Source: Blakeslea trispora
Taxonomy: Eukaryota; Mucoromycota; Mucoromycetes; Mucorales; Choanephoraceae
Assembly (NCBI GenBank): GCA_025331445.1
Contig: JAIWNE010000056.1
Span: 124,001 to 188,000, forward strand
Direction: 5' to 3'
DNA length: 64,000 nt
The notes beneath the pieces were generated by a model, which was given only the letters and a program-made list of their open reading frames with translations, was not told the origin of the DNA and ran no database searches. The first letter of the stretch is position 1. Each line of letters begins with the position of its first letter. This document shows positions 10,861 through 23,491 of this stretch, piece by piece. A program made the position numbers and the translations under genes.

Positions 10861-11331
10861 TTAGTTACACTTGTTCTTGACACAGGTGTCACGGCAATCG
10901 TCGCTAGTGACACAACATTGACCCTTCTTACCATCACCACGACGCAAACCATAAACACCAGCCTTACAGTTCTTGGGGAGAATAGAGGGAGCATATTTGG
11001 GATTTTGAGGACCATTACAGACATTGTTGAGACAAGATTCACGACAATCATCATCTGTCTTACAGCAGACATTTCCCCAACCGTTACCGAGGCCACGAGC
11101 ATAAGCACCACGCATACAGTGATATTCTTCAGCAAGAGCCTGTTCTTTAGCATCGTGATAACCAGTACACTTGTTGATGGCAGTGTTACAGTGCTCATGG
11201 CAATCAGCATCCGTCTTACAGCAATAGCCTACCCAACCATCACGATTCTTCTTACCGGCAGAGCCAGCAATACAGGAGGCTTGAACACCAACAGCAGCAG
11301 CGAGAACAAAGAGAGCAGCAGATAACTTCAT
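10861..11331 (-). CDS. Secreted protein of three tandem six-cysteine modules
   Basis: Intronless gene of 156 residues. A signal peptide (MKLSAALFVLAAAVGVQA, cleavage probably near residue 18) is followed almost wholly by three modules of about 35-45 residues. Each has the order C, CC, C, C, C: a first Cys, about 16 residues with a central Gly-rich stretch, then CC, T, D, DC, C and C. The second half of the modules reads CCKTDADCHEHC, CCKTDDDCRESC and CCVTSDDCRDTC. All 18 cysteines fall in the modules, so three disulfides per module are likely after export. Spacing differs from the knottin pattern, which has two cysteines before the CC pair. I do not recognise the family. Secreted cysteine-rich fungal proteins may act on the wall, on competitors or on hosts; nothing here decides which. 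Confidence 0.82.
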   Translation of the reverse strand: MKLSAALFVLAAAVGVQASCIAGSAGKKNRDGWVGYCCKTDADCHEHCNTAINKCTGYHDAKEQALAEEYHCMRGAYARGLGNGWGNVCCKTDDDCRESCLNNVCNGPQNPKYAPSILPKNCKAGVYGLRRGDGKKGQCCVTSDDCRDTCVKNKCN

Positions 11332-13000
11332 ATAAAAAAAAAAAGGAGAGTTGTATTTAGATGTATGATTTCAACAAGAAAGAAAAAAGGGGCTCTTTTA
11401 TAAAGAGAAAATCATTTATTGGCAGTCATGTAATACAGAACTATTTTCTTTACAAAGTAGTTCTATAAAAACTCTTCATTTCTTTTTATGGATTTCAAAC
11501 CATCTAAAATTAACATGAATGCATTTATTCAAAATTCAGCCTTTTTTCTTTTTTTTTTTTGTAGGCAACTGTATCAATCAAAAAAACAACTGAAAATACA
11601 CTTTCATTTACAAATGTTAACAAAGAAATTCACTTGTCTTTTCTTATTTTATGGTCTACCTCTATTCCCCCCTTTAAAAGTCAAAAGCCTTGTATGGCTC
11701 TCTTTAAAATGATTTACTTTGTGTACCATTGCTTACATTGATCAATGTATGAGATTGAAATAGGGCAAATCAGCTTATTTAGAAGGATGTTTTTAATAAT
11801 AGAAAAAAAAAACTAAATCAGACTCAATTGAACAGAAACAAGACTTGGTCTTTTTCTCAGGTAACTTGAGTGTCATCCGTACACTCAAAAGAAAAAAGAG
11901 AGAGAGAGAGAGGGACAGATTATCATGAAAAGTGAATACTCGTTCTATTTTGATTATTTCTACCGAGTAAGTTTTATTCACAGACTATATAAGCTTAGGT
12001 AAGAAGGATTTCAAGGACTTGTTGAGAGGAGTTTCTTTTGTTACAAAGTGTATCTTAGTAAGTCAATATGCTACTGCTAAAACAAAAATAACTTTAGTAT
12101 TGAATGAGTTGGATTTCAAAAGAGATCAAATAACATCTCACTCAATCTAAGGGGTTTGATAGAATCCAGTTTCTTTAAACTTATTGCTAAAAAACAGAGA
12201 CCATTCAAATGTGAAATATAAGAGTGATATACTCCAGAATATGAACACTTCTTCAATGAAGCGTATTCAAGGATGCTTTCTCTAACCCTGTTGTTTGCTA
12301 CTGATTCCTCTCTCTTTTTTTGGTGCTTTTATAGATGTCGTTACACATTTCTCAAATGTCTAATTTTAACATTGTCAAATCCATATTAGGATAAACACAT
12401 TTATCAACTATGGTATCAGTCTCCTTCCTTCTTGAAAATAAAATAGCCTAATTCAACAAACCTATAGAAAATGGTGAAAGAAAGGTCTTTTTGAGTAAAA
12501 AAAAAAAGTGTCCTATTGCAAAACAGAATATCTCTAAAGCAATATAAATCGACTATAGTTTTTCTTAGAAAAGAAAGAGGAAGGCATGTCTTTAAACTTG
12601 ATAGTATTTAGAAGTTTTTTTTTTTTTTTGAAAAAAAGCATGTAATTCCACATTGTTTTGAAAAGGGTTACCAGAAAGAAAACTGATCAGTTTAGGAGGC
12701 TACATGTTATCCTTGTCTGAAATGTTTGAAGTTTAATCTCTAACTTGTTACTATTGTTGATTTACAAGCAATCCAGTATCTTGGAAGTAACTGATGTTGG
12801 AACAAATTGACAACAATAAACTTCAATAATTGACAACAAATCAAACTTGAATCCAACTCATCCTTTAATCATAGTCTATGTTTCTTACAAGCACACAAAA
12901 TGGATGATTTATGCAAACCAAAAAAAGTGTTTAGAGCGGAAAATAAAATCCAACTTATACACATAAAGGAAAAAAAAGAGAGAGAGAATATGTTTATAGA

Positions 13001-13079
<79 letters not shown>

Positions 13080-13124
13080 TCTAAATGAGAATATGAAAAT
13101 ATAGAAAAAGTTCTTTTTTTTGGC
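11332..13124. other. Long AT-rich intergenic region
   Basis: About 1.8 kb without a supportable gene. Short frames on both strands (11488-11712 plus, 11793-11981 minus) are low complexity. An AG run lies at about 11893-11912 and a long TG microsatellite near the right end. The right part is the 3' flank of RLP7. Confidence 0.55.
13007..13077. repeat. (TG)n microsatellite
   Basis: About 35 uninterrupted TG units in the 3' flank of RLP7, starting about 50 bp beyond its stop codon. By far the longest simple repeat in the window; probably length-polymorphic, and within the transcript it would be a CA repeat. Confidence 0.97.
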
Positions 13125-13997
13125 TTAGTTCATGGCTTCTACCAATTTGTTGATATCATCATCAGCATTTTCTTCTTCATTTTCTCTTTCTGTAATCTCC
13201 TTCAATTTCTTTTGACGCCATCCCTTCACAGGATCGTTCAATTCAAAGGGAACCAAAAACTTGGAAACAGCATCAAAGTGCTCTCCAAGCTCTACAATCT
13301 CATGTACAATATCTTCCAGACAGATCACACCATATTGACCGAGTGCTTCTTCAATCATCATGTTGTCTGATAGAGGTGTACGAACACCCTTGATCATGGT
13401 AGCACCACGCTTCATAATCAAATCACGGACTGTCTTTAGGCTAGGAGCACCATAGGTCACAAAGGGTTCAATCTTTTGAAGATCCTTGACAGTCACATCG
13501 TCACAGACCACAAAGACACCTGCATTCATCTTGATCAAGCGAAGTTTGGTCAATACTTTTCTGATTTGAGGATGAATAGCACTCTGTGTCTTGATACGGG
13601 CTACAAACAATAACTTGCCATCTCCCTTACGCTTTGATCCCTTCATTTTGCCTGATGATAAGGCACGAAGACGCTTTGATTGTTTTTCGGCCATACGGTG
13701 GTTACGAACGTATTCATCAGCACGCTTGAATTGAGTCTTGCGAAGTTGTCTTTGTTTCTAATATAATTTTGTCATAAGAAAAAAAGAATAGAAAAAAAAA
13801 AGAGAGAGGACTTACCTTCTTCAAGTCTAACTTTTCTCTGGCTCGGATAGCAGCACCCTTTTCATTGGCCTTTCTTTTCTTCAAGAGGTTTTCGGTAACA
13901 TAAACAGGAGATGGAACAGCTTGACTATGGTAATTCTGTTTTATTAGTCAGTTTTTTCTTTAGGCTTGTGAGTAAAGTGATCTAACCTTCCAGACAT
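13125..13997 (-). CDS. RLP7: Ribosome biogenesis protein Rlp7 (uL30/L7-like)
   Basis: Paralogue of ribosomal protein uL30 (L7) that acts in the nucleolus in pre-60S maturation, including ITS2 processing in yeast. Exons 13987-13997 (11 nt), 13816-13924 and 13125-13757 give 250 residues. An N-terminal basic helix region (ENLLKKRKANEKGAAIRARE) is followed by the L30 fold: LLFVARIKTQSAIHPQIRKV, IEPFVTYGAPSLKTVRDLI and the diagnostic LGQYGVICLEDIVHEIVELG. The segment PLSDNMMIEEALG resembles Rlp7/RPL7L1 more than ribosomal L7, which carries LTDNALIARSLG-type sequence. Ribosomal L7 itself remains the alternative. The second exon is phased by choosing the acceptor at CATAG; a nearer CAG would break the frame. 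Confidence 0.8.
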
Positions 13998-14998
<1,001 letters not shown>

Positions 14999-15151
14999 TA
15001 GTAATAAAAAATAAAAGAAAGAAAAAAGGGGATTGTTATTCATGCATAAAGATATGTGTGTGTGTATGTGTATGTGTGTGTGTGCATGTTCATCACTGAC
15101 TTTTAAAACAGTTGCTTTGAATTTAAATTTCTTTTTTTTTTTATTTAACTA

Positions 15152-16454
15152 ATGACTCTCCTACAAACTCAAGTAGCTTCTACTTTCAAAAGCCTGTTAC
15201 AAGACAGACGCAATAAAGTAAATAAGCATATGTATGTCTATTAGGATGCACAAATAACACTTGTTTATCACTAGGGATGTTTTGATTGTAATGCTCGAAA
15301 CCCTACTTGGGCTTCTGTTACTTTTGGCATTTTCTTGTGTCAGGATTGTGCAGCTGTCCATCGCAATCTCGGTGTCCATGTTAGTTTTGTCAAGTAAGAG
15401 ATACTGAGAAACAAAGAGTGTTTGAAACTCAAGTCGTTTTAGATCTACTCTTTTAGACTCTTGGACAGAAGAACAGTTAAAGGTCATGGTCTTGGGTGGC
15501 AACCAGAACGCACGTGAAGGATTAGGCACTGTAGTCCACATGACAGATGCTTCATCTAAATATACCTCCAAGAGCGCTATTGCCTATCGATCCAAGCTAC
15601 AACGCAAAGTAGCCGAGCAACCTACAACTCACCTTGGTGAATTGAACGAACCTTCTTCACTTATTGACTTGGAAGAACCTTCTTTACTGATTGACTTGGA
15701 AGAACCTTCTGTCAACACGCTCAAGCATCAGCCAGGTGCCCTAGTAGACCCCTCGAGTCTAAACCAGTCCTCTACACTGATCGATCTAAGCGAACCTACT
15801 ACAGCAACAAACAAACCTTCTACTCATACTTTAGATAACCTCAATGAAAACCAAAATACAGCTGTCGATGATTTCTTTGACCAGTTTACAGAACCCAAAG
15901 AGAAAAAGAAACGTCAAATAAAGCTACCTCGATCCAACCCTAAGCTAGGTGCACGTAAGGTACAACAGCATGTGTTTCAACAACAGGCTGCCTTGGCTCT
16001 AGAAGAAGAAAAGATGAGAGCAGAGGGAGCGGATGAAGATACGATTGGTCGAAATAGCCGTAATAGAGCTCTTGCTATGGATGATACACCTATCCCCAAA
16101 TTACCACAGCCTACCTCCAGCCGACTTCAATACGAGCCTAAAGAAAAAGAAACGACAGATAGATTGGGCATGATGTCTCTTGGACCAAAACCAGTCAAAC
16201 AAGAAGAGAGTGATGAAGCGTACTATGCTCGTGAAAAGTTTGGTCATGCCAAATCGATTTCATCCGATCAATATTTCAATTTACCACAACAAACTCAAAC
16301 GCCTGCTCGTCTGGCTCAATTTAGAGGTTCACAGAGTATTTCATCGGATCAGTATTTTGACAGGAGATCAAAGCCTGCCTCTATTTCCAAGAAAATTATG
16401 CGTGCAGCTAGTAACAAATTACAGACCATGTTGGCTGATTTAGATGGAAAATAA
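15152..16454 (+). CDS. GLO3: ArfGAP of the Glo3/ARFGAP2-3 type
   Basis: GTPase-activating protein for Arf1 that works with COPI in Golgi-to-ER retrieval. Exons 15152-15217, 15275-15393 and 15443-16454 give 398 residues. The ArfGAP zinc finger has [20 protein letters not shown] and [19 protein letters not shown], with four Cys and the catalytic Arg in HRNLG. It is followed by [20 protein letters not shown]. The middle is disordered with three near-identical LIDLEEPS repeats, which look like clathrin- or coat-binding boxes. The C terminus carries two copies of the Glo3 motif, SISSDQYF, near residues 314 and 343. Spacing to ARF1 is only 153 bp. Confidence 0.93.
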
Positions 16455-16553
16455 AGAATACCCCCCCTCTCTTTTCTTTTCTTTATAGCATAAACACGTG
16501 ACTTTTTTTTCGAGTTTTTTTTTATTTCTTTCTTTCTTCTTTTTGTTATTGTA

Positions 16554-17914
16554 ATGGCTGACAAGATCTGTCTTTCTGAAGGTTGTAGTCAACCTGCTAC
16601 ACTTCAATGCCCTACCTGTATCAAACTCAAAATAGACGGTTCCTTCTTTTGTTCTCAAGAGTGTTTTAAAAAGAGCTGGGTAAAGCATAATAACGTTGAT
16701 CTCTTGGTCTATTTAACAAGTCTATTTAGGGTCAACATAAACAAGTGCATAAAGCCAAGATTGAAAGTCAACCACACGATCCTTTTCCCAACTATCGATA
16801 CACGGGTGAACTTCGTGCTGTCTATCCTCTTTCTCCTCGACGACAAGTACCTGAAGGCATTATGCGTCGTAAGAAAACAGAGCAAAATAGGCTTGAACAA
16901 AAAAGTAAACTGATTGTTATTTTTTTTTAGCTGATTATGCTGAAACAAGTATTCCAATCTCTGAACAAAACGTTCGTTCCAGTGCAGCTATTAAAGTGTT
17001 GAGTCCAGAAGAAATTGAAGGCATGCGAAAAGTGTGCAAGGTAAAAAAAAAAAAAAAAAAAAGGGCAACATAACCATACAAGGCATTGTTTTAATTTTTT
17101 TTTTAGATTTGTCGTGAAGTATTGGATGCAGGTGCTGCAGCTATTCGTCCTGGTATTACTGCAGATGAATTAGATGAAATCATTCATAAGGCTACCATTG
17201 ATCGTGGTGCTTATCCTTCTCCTCTTAATTATTATAAATTCCCTAAATCTGTTTGCATGTAAGCAAAAAAAAAAGAAAGAAATGATGATAACAAAACTCA
17301 TTTGTCTTTTTCTAGTTCAGTCAATGAAGTGATCTGTCATGGTATTCCGGATCAACGTGCATTAAAGGAAGGAGATATTGTAAATTTGGATATCAGTTGC
17401 TATTACAACGGTTTCCATGGTGATATGAATGCCACCTATTGTGTTGGCAAGGTAGATGAAAAGGGTGTTCAACTGGTCAATACGGCAAGAGAATGTCTTG
17501 AGAAAGCCATTGCCATGGTGAAACCCGGTATTCGTTATCGTGATTTCGGCAAGGTCATTGAGGATCATGCCAAGAAGAATGGATTTTCAGTCAACCGTAC
17601 CTTTAGTGGTCACGGTATTAATCAATTGTTTCATTGTGCTCCCAATGTACCTCATTATGCTAGTAAAGTATATTCTAATTTTTATGACTATTGAGTTTTA
17701 TTGATAATTTCTGAATTCTGTAGACAACAAAGCTATTGGTATCATCAAACCAGGTCATTGCTTTACTATTGAGCCTATGATTTGTGAGGGTGGATGGAGA
17801 GATGAGATCTGGCCTGACGATTGGACTGCTGTCACTTCAGATGGTAAACGTTCAGCACAATTCGAACATACATTGCTTGTCACTGAAAATGGCTGTGAGA
17901 TCTTGACTCAATAA
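16554..17914 (+). CDS. MAP1: Methionine aminopeptidase 1
   Basis: Cotranslational metalloprotease that removes the initiator Met in the cytosol. Exons 16554-16679, 16730-16868, 16931-17040, 17107-17258, 17316-17662 and 17724-17914 give 354 residues. The N-terminal ribosome-binding zinc finger ([17 protein letters not shown], then [12 protein letters not shown]) is followed by the linker IMRPDYA and the pita-bread catalytic domain. The metal ligands lie in [20 protein letters not shown] (two Asp), [11 protein letters not shown] (His), FTIEPMI (Glu) and [10 protein letters not shown] (Glu). The active-site His is in EVICHGIPD. All expected residues are present and the length matches the family. 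Its 3' end faces MGM101, 233 bp away. Confidence 0.96.
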
Positions 17915-18147
17915 AGTATCAGAGTGAAGTGGTAGATGAAGAGGGTGTCAATGAATAAAGATAGATCTTGTCTTCTTCAGATGGCTCCAAACTGCCTTTT
18001 ACCAGCGTGGTGACTAATTTGAATAAAACCAAGAAAACAAGAATTGAATGATGCATAAGAAAAAAAAAGTGAGAAAACTCATTTTGAAAAACTTATTTTT
18101 TTATATCAGCTGAAATGATCACAAGCTACACATATTTTTATTTTGGC

Positions 18148-19101
18148 TTAGTTTTCTTTGTATGGGTATTCTAGGATAAACAGTAAATAAACGAGTTCAT
18201 TAGCATTTGTTTTGGCCTTACCTAAAACATCATCCTTCTTTCTCCACAACTTTTTCTTTTTCTTGGTAGTCACGTGCTCGGCCCACACTTCAACACAGTG
18301 CTTCTTTTTGAATTTACGGATAAAAGTAGGATCCCATAACTCGGATGCAATACCCAAATCCTTACAACAACGCATCAATGCATTTGATTTGCAACCCTCA
18401 GAAGCAGTAGGCAAGCCAGATACATCAAAGAAATCCTGTTCGCCTCTTGCTTGAGACACAAATCGACCTCGACAAATCAATGCGTATTCTCTAGAGATAT
18501 TCTTTGGTGAAATTGTGTGTTCACCACGAGGTGCCAAACCCCAACCACCGGGACCAAAGGCTTTATTCAGAATACGTCTGTATTTGATTTCAGGTAGATA
18601 GAGTAAACCATCTTTGATGGGTGTTAGTGTTTCGTATGCGTTTCTGTAAAAAAAATCTTACCTGGCTTGATTTCAATGTCATCCGCTTGAATAGGTTCTA
18701 ATAATATATCAGATACTTCACGAGGAAAAGGTTCGGTTGAAAGACCAAAGAAAGAAGAAGACCAATTATGACCTACACCTTCAGGACTATCCACAAGTGT
18801 ATCAAACTGACTGGTTGTGGGGAACTCTTGTGTTGTTTGCAATTCTTTGGTGGGTGTTTCTTCTGTCGTCTTGACTTTGGTGGGTGTTTCTTCTGTCGTC
18901 TTGACTTTGGTGGGTGTTTCTTCTGTCGTCTTGGCTTTGGTGGGTGCTATGATAGTTTCGTTCTTGTTGAGTTTGACATAACGTGTAGTGGCCACTTGAC
19001 GAGTCTGCTTGTTGTTTAGTTTAATAGATTGAAACAATTGTAGAGCTTACCAATGGTCTGGCCACAGTCAATGTCTTTCTTAAATGATGGAAAGCTTGCA
19101 T
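18148..19101 (-). CDS. MGM101: Mitochondrial genome maintenance protein Mgm101
   Basis: Mitochondrial nucleoid single-strand DNA-binding and annealing protein of the Rad52-like group, needed for mtDNA recombination and upkeep. Exons 19051-19101, 18662-19007 and 18148-18611 give 286 residues. The first exon codes a presequence-like [18 protein letters not shown] variable Thr/Glu/Lys-rich region with decapeptide repeats follows, then the conserved core: [80 protein letters not shown] and [14 protein letters not shown]. The second intron (18612-18661) is fixed by the required junction IEIKP-DGLLYL; the apparent 18-nt intron nearby is an artefact. Confidence 0.95.
18848..18946 (-). repeat. 30-bp tandem repeat within MGM101
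   Basis: Three almost identical 30-bp units plus a partial fourth, beginning at 18848, 18878, 18908 and 18938. They encode the decapeptide [10 protein letters not shown], with an A-for-V change in one copy, in the linker between the presequence and the conserved core. The frame is kept, so copy number can vary without loss of function. Confidence 0.93.
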
Positions 19102-19368
19102 ATCTAAAAGTAATGGAACAAAGAAAAAAAGAAAAAAGAAAAAGCTACGGAAAGAAAATATTTCAATTTAAGCTTTTATCAGTCACAGGTTTTATTTTTT
19201 GACAGATTACAGAGATTGGTATGATTTTTAATAAAAAAGTAGAAATTAAGTATAGGTGATTTTTTAAGGGGGGGGGGGGGATCTAAATTAAACAGAATAG
19301 TGTAAGCGAAACAAATGAAAAGGTAATATAAATATGTATAAAGAGAGATAAACAAGAGGGGAAGGAGA

Positions 19369-22300
19369 TTAATGAGCATTTAAAGATTGTTGATAAACAA
19401 GCTCACTGTAAACACCATTTAGCTTGAGAAGTTCCCAATGAGTACCTTGCTCAATTACACGGCCATTCTTGACAACACAAATGAGATCGGCATTTTGAAT
19501 GGTGGAGAGACGATGAGCAATGGTGATGGTCGTACGACCTCCTTCTTCAAGAATGTTATCAATAGCAGCTTGGACCAACTTTTCACTTTCACTATCGAGA
19601 GCAGAGGTAGCTTCATCCAACAGGAGCACCTTGGGCTTACGGATCAAGGCACGAGCAATGGCAATACGTTGCTTTTGACCACCAGAGAGCTGAGAACCCT
19701 TATCACCCACACGTGTATCATAACCCTTGGGAAGACTGACAATGAATTTGTGAATATTGGCTGCCTTGGCTGCATTCTCCACATCTTCTTGAGTGACTTC
19801 TTTGCCTTCATCCACACCAAAGCGGATGTTTTCACCAATCGTCATATCAAACAAAACGGGTTCTTGACCTACCAAGGAAGCATGACTACGCAAATTACCA
19901 AGACTGTAATTCTTGACATTGCTGTCATCCAGACGAACAGTGCCAGAGATGGGATCATACCAACGTTGAAGCATACCGATGGTCGTACTCTTACCACAGC
20001 CAGAGGGACCTACAAGAGCAATGGTCTGACCAGCCTTTCCAGACAAGTTGAATTCACCATTAAAGATAGAGACATCAGGACGAGCAGGGTAGCGGAAGGT
20101 GATGTCCTTGAAGTCGATATCACCTCTGATCTGAGATCGATCAGGTTCAATACCTTCTAACTCAGGATCAATTGAAGGTTGGCGTTCAAGAATTTCAAAG
20201 GCAGCAACAGAAGAGTATTTGGCTTTGGCATAGGTGGTGGTAAAGACAGAGGCACGACCGACACCTTGAGCAGTGATCATGATGGTCATCATACAGGTAA
20301 ACATTCTTTCAAAGGTTAAACCATGGTGGTACATCAATTGAGTACCAGCATAAAAGGCAACAGCGTTTGTGTAAAGGATGATACCTTGTTGCATAGCATA
20401 GCCCAGAGAGGAGGTGTAAGCCTTACGTTGAGCCAATTGATGAGGACGATCGGTGGCATGGTGATACTTGTTTTCAAAATAGGTTTGTTTGTTCAATCCA
20501 GCCACAGTACGGATCTCCTTGATGGCCTCACCAGCCACTTCACCACTTTGTTCATTGGCCTTCTTGGTCTTGTCTTCAAAACCACGATGGATCTTGGATT
20601 CATAAAAGGTGGCAAAACCAATAAAGGGAGCCATACAGAGAATGATCAAGGTCAACATCCAACTCTGGGAGAAAGCAATCGCCAGACCAGTGATGGCAGT
20701 GACGATAATCTGAGTAATGTCACCCCATGTCTTGGTTACCAATTCATTCACGTTCTTGGAATCAATCGCAAGCTTAGAGGTAAGGGCACCAAGTGAATTA
20801 TCATCTTCATCAAAATAACCAATTTCTTGTCTCATGAAAGCACGGAAAATCTCACCACGAAGACGCTTGGTATAACGTTCACCAGCGACTTCAAAGGAAA
20901 TCACTTGAGCAGAGAAACCGATAAAAGCAGCAATACCAATGATCACAAACAAGAAAGCATAGAGGTTGGTACCTTCCAAGGGTCCAGGAGGGACTTTATC
21001 AGGGCTGATCAAGGTAGACAAGACACGAGAGAAGATCAAGGCGAAACAGGGAAAGACAGCACCAGCAATCATGGCACCAGCCACACCAAGCATCAACAAA
21101 GGCCATTCGGGCTTCATCTGATTCAAGACTTTACCAATAGGAGCACTTTGCTTCATGGCCAATTTACGTTCTTCCTTTTCTTTACGAAGCTTGAGTTCAA
21201 AGGCATCAACAGAGGCACGACTGGTAGTCTTGAACAAGTTGACAGTCGTGTCCTTTTCATTCACGAGTTCTTCTTCAGCACGCTTTCTTTCGGCTATCAA
21301 TTCTTGTTGTTCGCGCTTCAAGAGTTCTTCAGAGTTGAGTTCGTCCACTGTGCTGTTTTCTTGTTTGGTAGAGATTTCTTGTTTCTTGACCAAGTCAGCA
21401 TAGACACCGTTCAGAGCAAGGAGGTCGTTGTGATTGCCTTGTTCAATTAAATCACCTGCTTGCATGACAACAATCAAATCAGCATTTCTGATAGTGGAAA
21501 GACGGTGAGCAATGACGATGGTAGTACGATCAGCAGCAGCAGCATCTAAAGCAGCTTGTACTAAACGTTCTGATTGTGTATCCAAAGCAGAGGTAGCCTT
21601 GATAAGAAGAAAAAAAAAGTTAGTAACCATTTAATATTCAACCTTCTTTTTTTTATACCTCATCTAACAAAAGAATGGTAGGGTTCTTTAAAATAGCACG
21701 AGCAATGGCAATACGTTGTTTTTGACCACCAGAAAGCATACCACCATGTTCACCCACAAGAGTTTCATAACCATCAGGCAATTGAGAGATAAAAGTATGA
21801 CAGTTGGCTTTCTTACAAGCAGCAATGATATCTTCATTAGACACTTCATGAGCAACACCCATCAACAAGTTTTGCTTGATGGTCATATTAAACAAGACAG
21901 GTTCTTGAGAGACAACACCAATTTGACCACGTAACCAAGCGACATTATAATCCTTGAGATCTTTACCATCAAGAATGACAGAGCCTTCCAAGGGATCATA
22001 GAAACGTTGTAACAATTGGACACTGGTGGATTTACCAGAACCAGAGGGACCAACAAAGGCAACTGTCATACCTGGCTTGATCTTCAAATTAAGTTGTTTG
22101 AGAATTGTGATGTCAGGACGAGTAGGATAACTAAACTTGACATCCTTGAATTCAATTTCACCAAGAATCTTTTCAGGAGCCAAACCTCCCTTTTGATCTA
22201 CATCAATAGGTGGCACACGATCGATGGTAGCGTAGATCTTGTAGGCAGCACCACAAGCAGAGGAAACAGCAGAGAGATTGGGAGGGAGTTGCAAGAGAGC

Positions 22301-23491
22301 AATGGCACCCATGATCATAGCAAAGAAAACAACAAGGACATCTTGACCTGCCATCAAATCTTCACGTGTCAATTTGGAACCGTACCAGAAGGCAAGACCA
22401 TAGGTAGCAAAGAGTGTGAACATGAAGGAACCAAAGCCAAAGCCAATGACTTGACCACGTTTGACACCTGTTTCCATTGCCTTGATCAATTTGCTGTCAT
22501 AAAGTGCAGCAAAGCGACTTTGAAGAGAGAATGAGTAGACTGTTCGGATACCGGAAAAGACTTGTTCAGCAATAGAACCAGCATCAGCATAAGAATCTTG
22601 TGCCTTCAAAGTGTATTTGGTAATGAAATAACCCATAGCACCACCCACTCCAGCCAAAACAGGTAAAGTAGCAAGCATGACGACTAAAAATTTTTTTTTA
22701 AAGAACAATGAAATGAGTTAATTTTTTCAAAAGAAAAAAAGCAAAAACAACTTTACCAGCAAGTCTCCAACCCTTGACAAAGGCAACAATGAAACCAGTA
22801 ATGAACTGACCAGCACACATAAGTAAGAGACCAAACTTTTCAGAGATACCATCTTGAATCAATTGAGTATCAGTAGCCAAACGAGTTGTCAAAGAACCTT
22901 CTTCAGCCTTATCAAACCAACCCATCTCTTGACGAAGGATAGCATGTACATACATGTTACGGATACGGCGTACTTGGTTTTCACCAGTCAAGATCCAAAA
23001 ACAGTTGGTAATATAGGCAGCTACCAAGACACCAGTGCCCATGTAGACAAAAATCAAAATCAAAGGATGCACGTCCTCAACCAGTTTAGCCAAGTCGCCT
23101 GTGACCATGGAAGTAGAGATCGTTCCCATAAAGTCACCAAAAATGATGATAGAGACAGGTTGAAGAGCACCAACACCCATTGAGAAAAGAGCACTGATGA
23201 AAATCATGCAAAGTTCTAATGGGGTAGCAAATCGAAACAATTTATAAATAGGCACACTGGGTTGCTTTTCTTTCTTTTCCTTCTTCTTCTTTTTTCTTGC
23301 TCTTCCTTTTCATCTGCATGTTTTGACTCGAGCTGCTTGATGGGAATGGCTGCAATTTCTTGTTCTAATAGGATTTTCTCATCATTTAATTCAGTTGAAC
23401 TAGTTGTTTTATTGTAGGATACAATCTTTTCTTCTTCCATAAAAGATTGGCCTGTCGTCGTTGATTTCGACGATATACTTGGATCTACCAT
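19369..23491 (-). CDS. Full-size ABCB transporter (multidrug/P-glycoprotein type) with apparent 1-nt frameshift
   Basis: ATP-driven exporter with the order TMD-NBD-TMD-NBD. Exons 22757-23491, 21659-22683 and 19369-21597 give about 1,329 residues, the usual size for ABCB. Both nucleotide-binding domains are complete: Walker A GPSGSGKST and GPSGCGKST, signature LSGGQKQRIAIARA in each, Walker B ILLLDEATSALD and VLLLDEATSALD, and IAHRLSTI twice. The linker is highly charged. In the N-terminal polar part the reading frame breaks: the frame from ATG 23491 and the frame of PIYKLFRFATPLE differ by one base. One base missing from the A6 run at 23290-23295 (minus strand) would explain it, giving a plain Lys/Glu linker. 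Either a sequencing indel or a real allele; a 39-nt intron is less likely. Substrate unknown. Confidence 0.93.

Noticed and set aside
18643..18661. 18-nt apparent intron in MGM101
   Set aside because: Too short for a spliceosomal intron; the conserved junction IEIKP-DGLLYL is obtained with a normal 50-nt intron (18612-18661).
18848..18946. Possible CRISPR-like array
   Set aside because: The 30-bp units are directly abutting without spacers and are in frame within a coding exon of a eukaryotic gene.
19438..22534. Long plus-strand frames across the ABC transporter
   Set aside because: Shadows of the minus-strand coding sequence; no motifs in them, while the antisense frame holds all ABC motifs.
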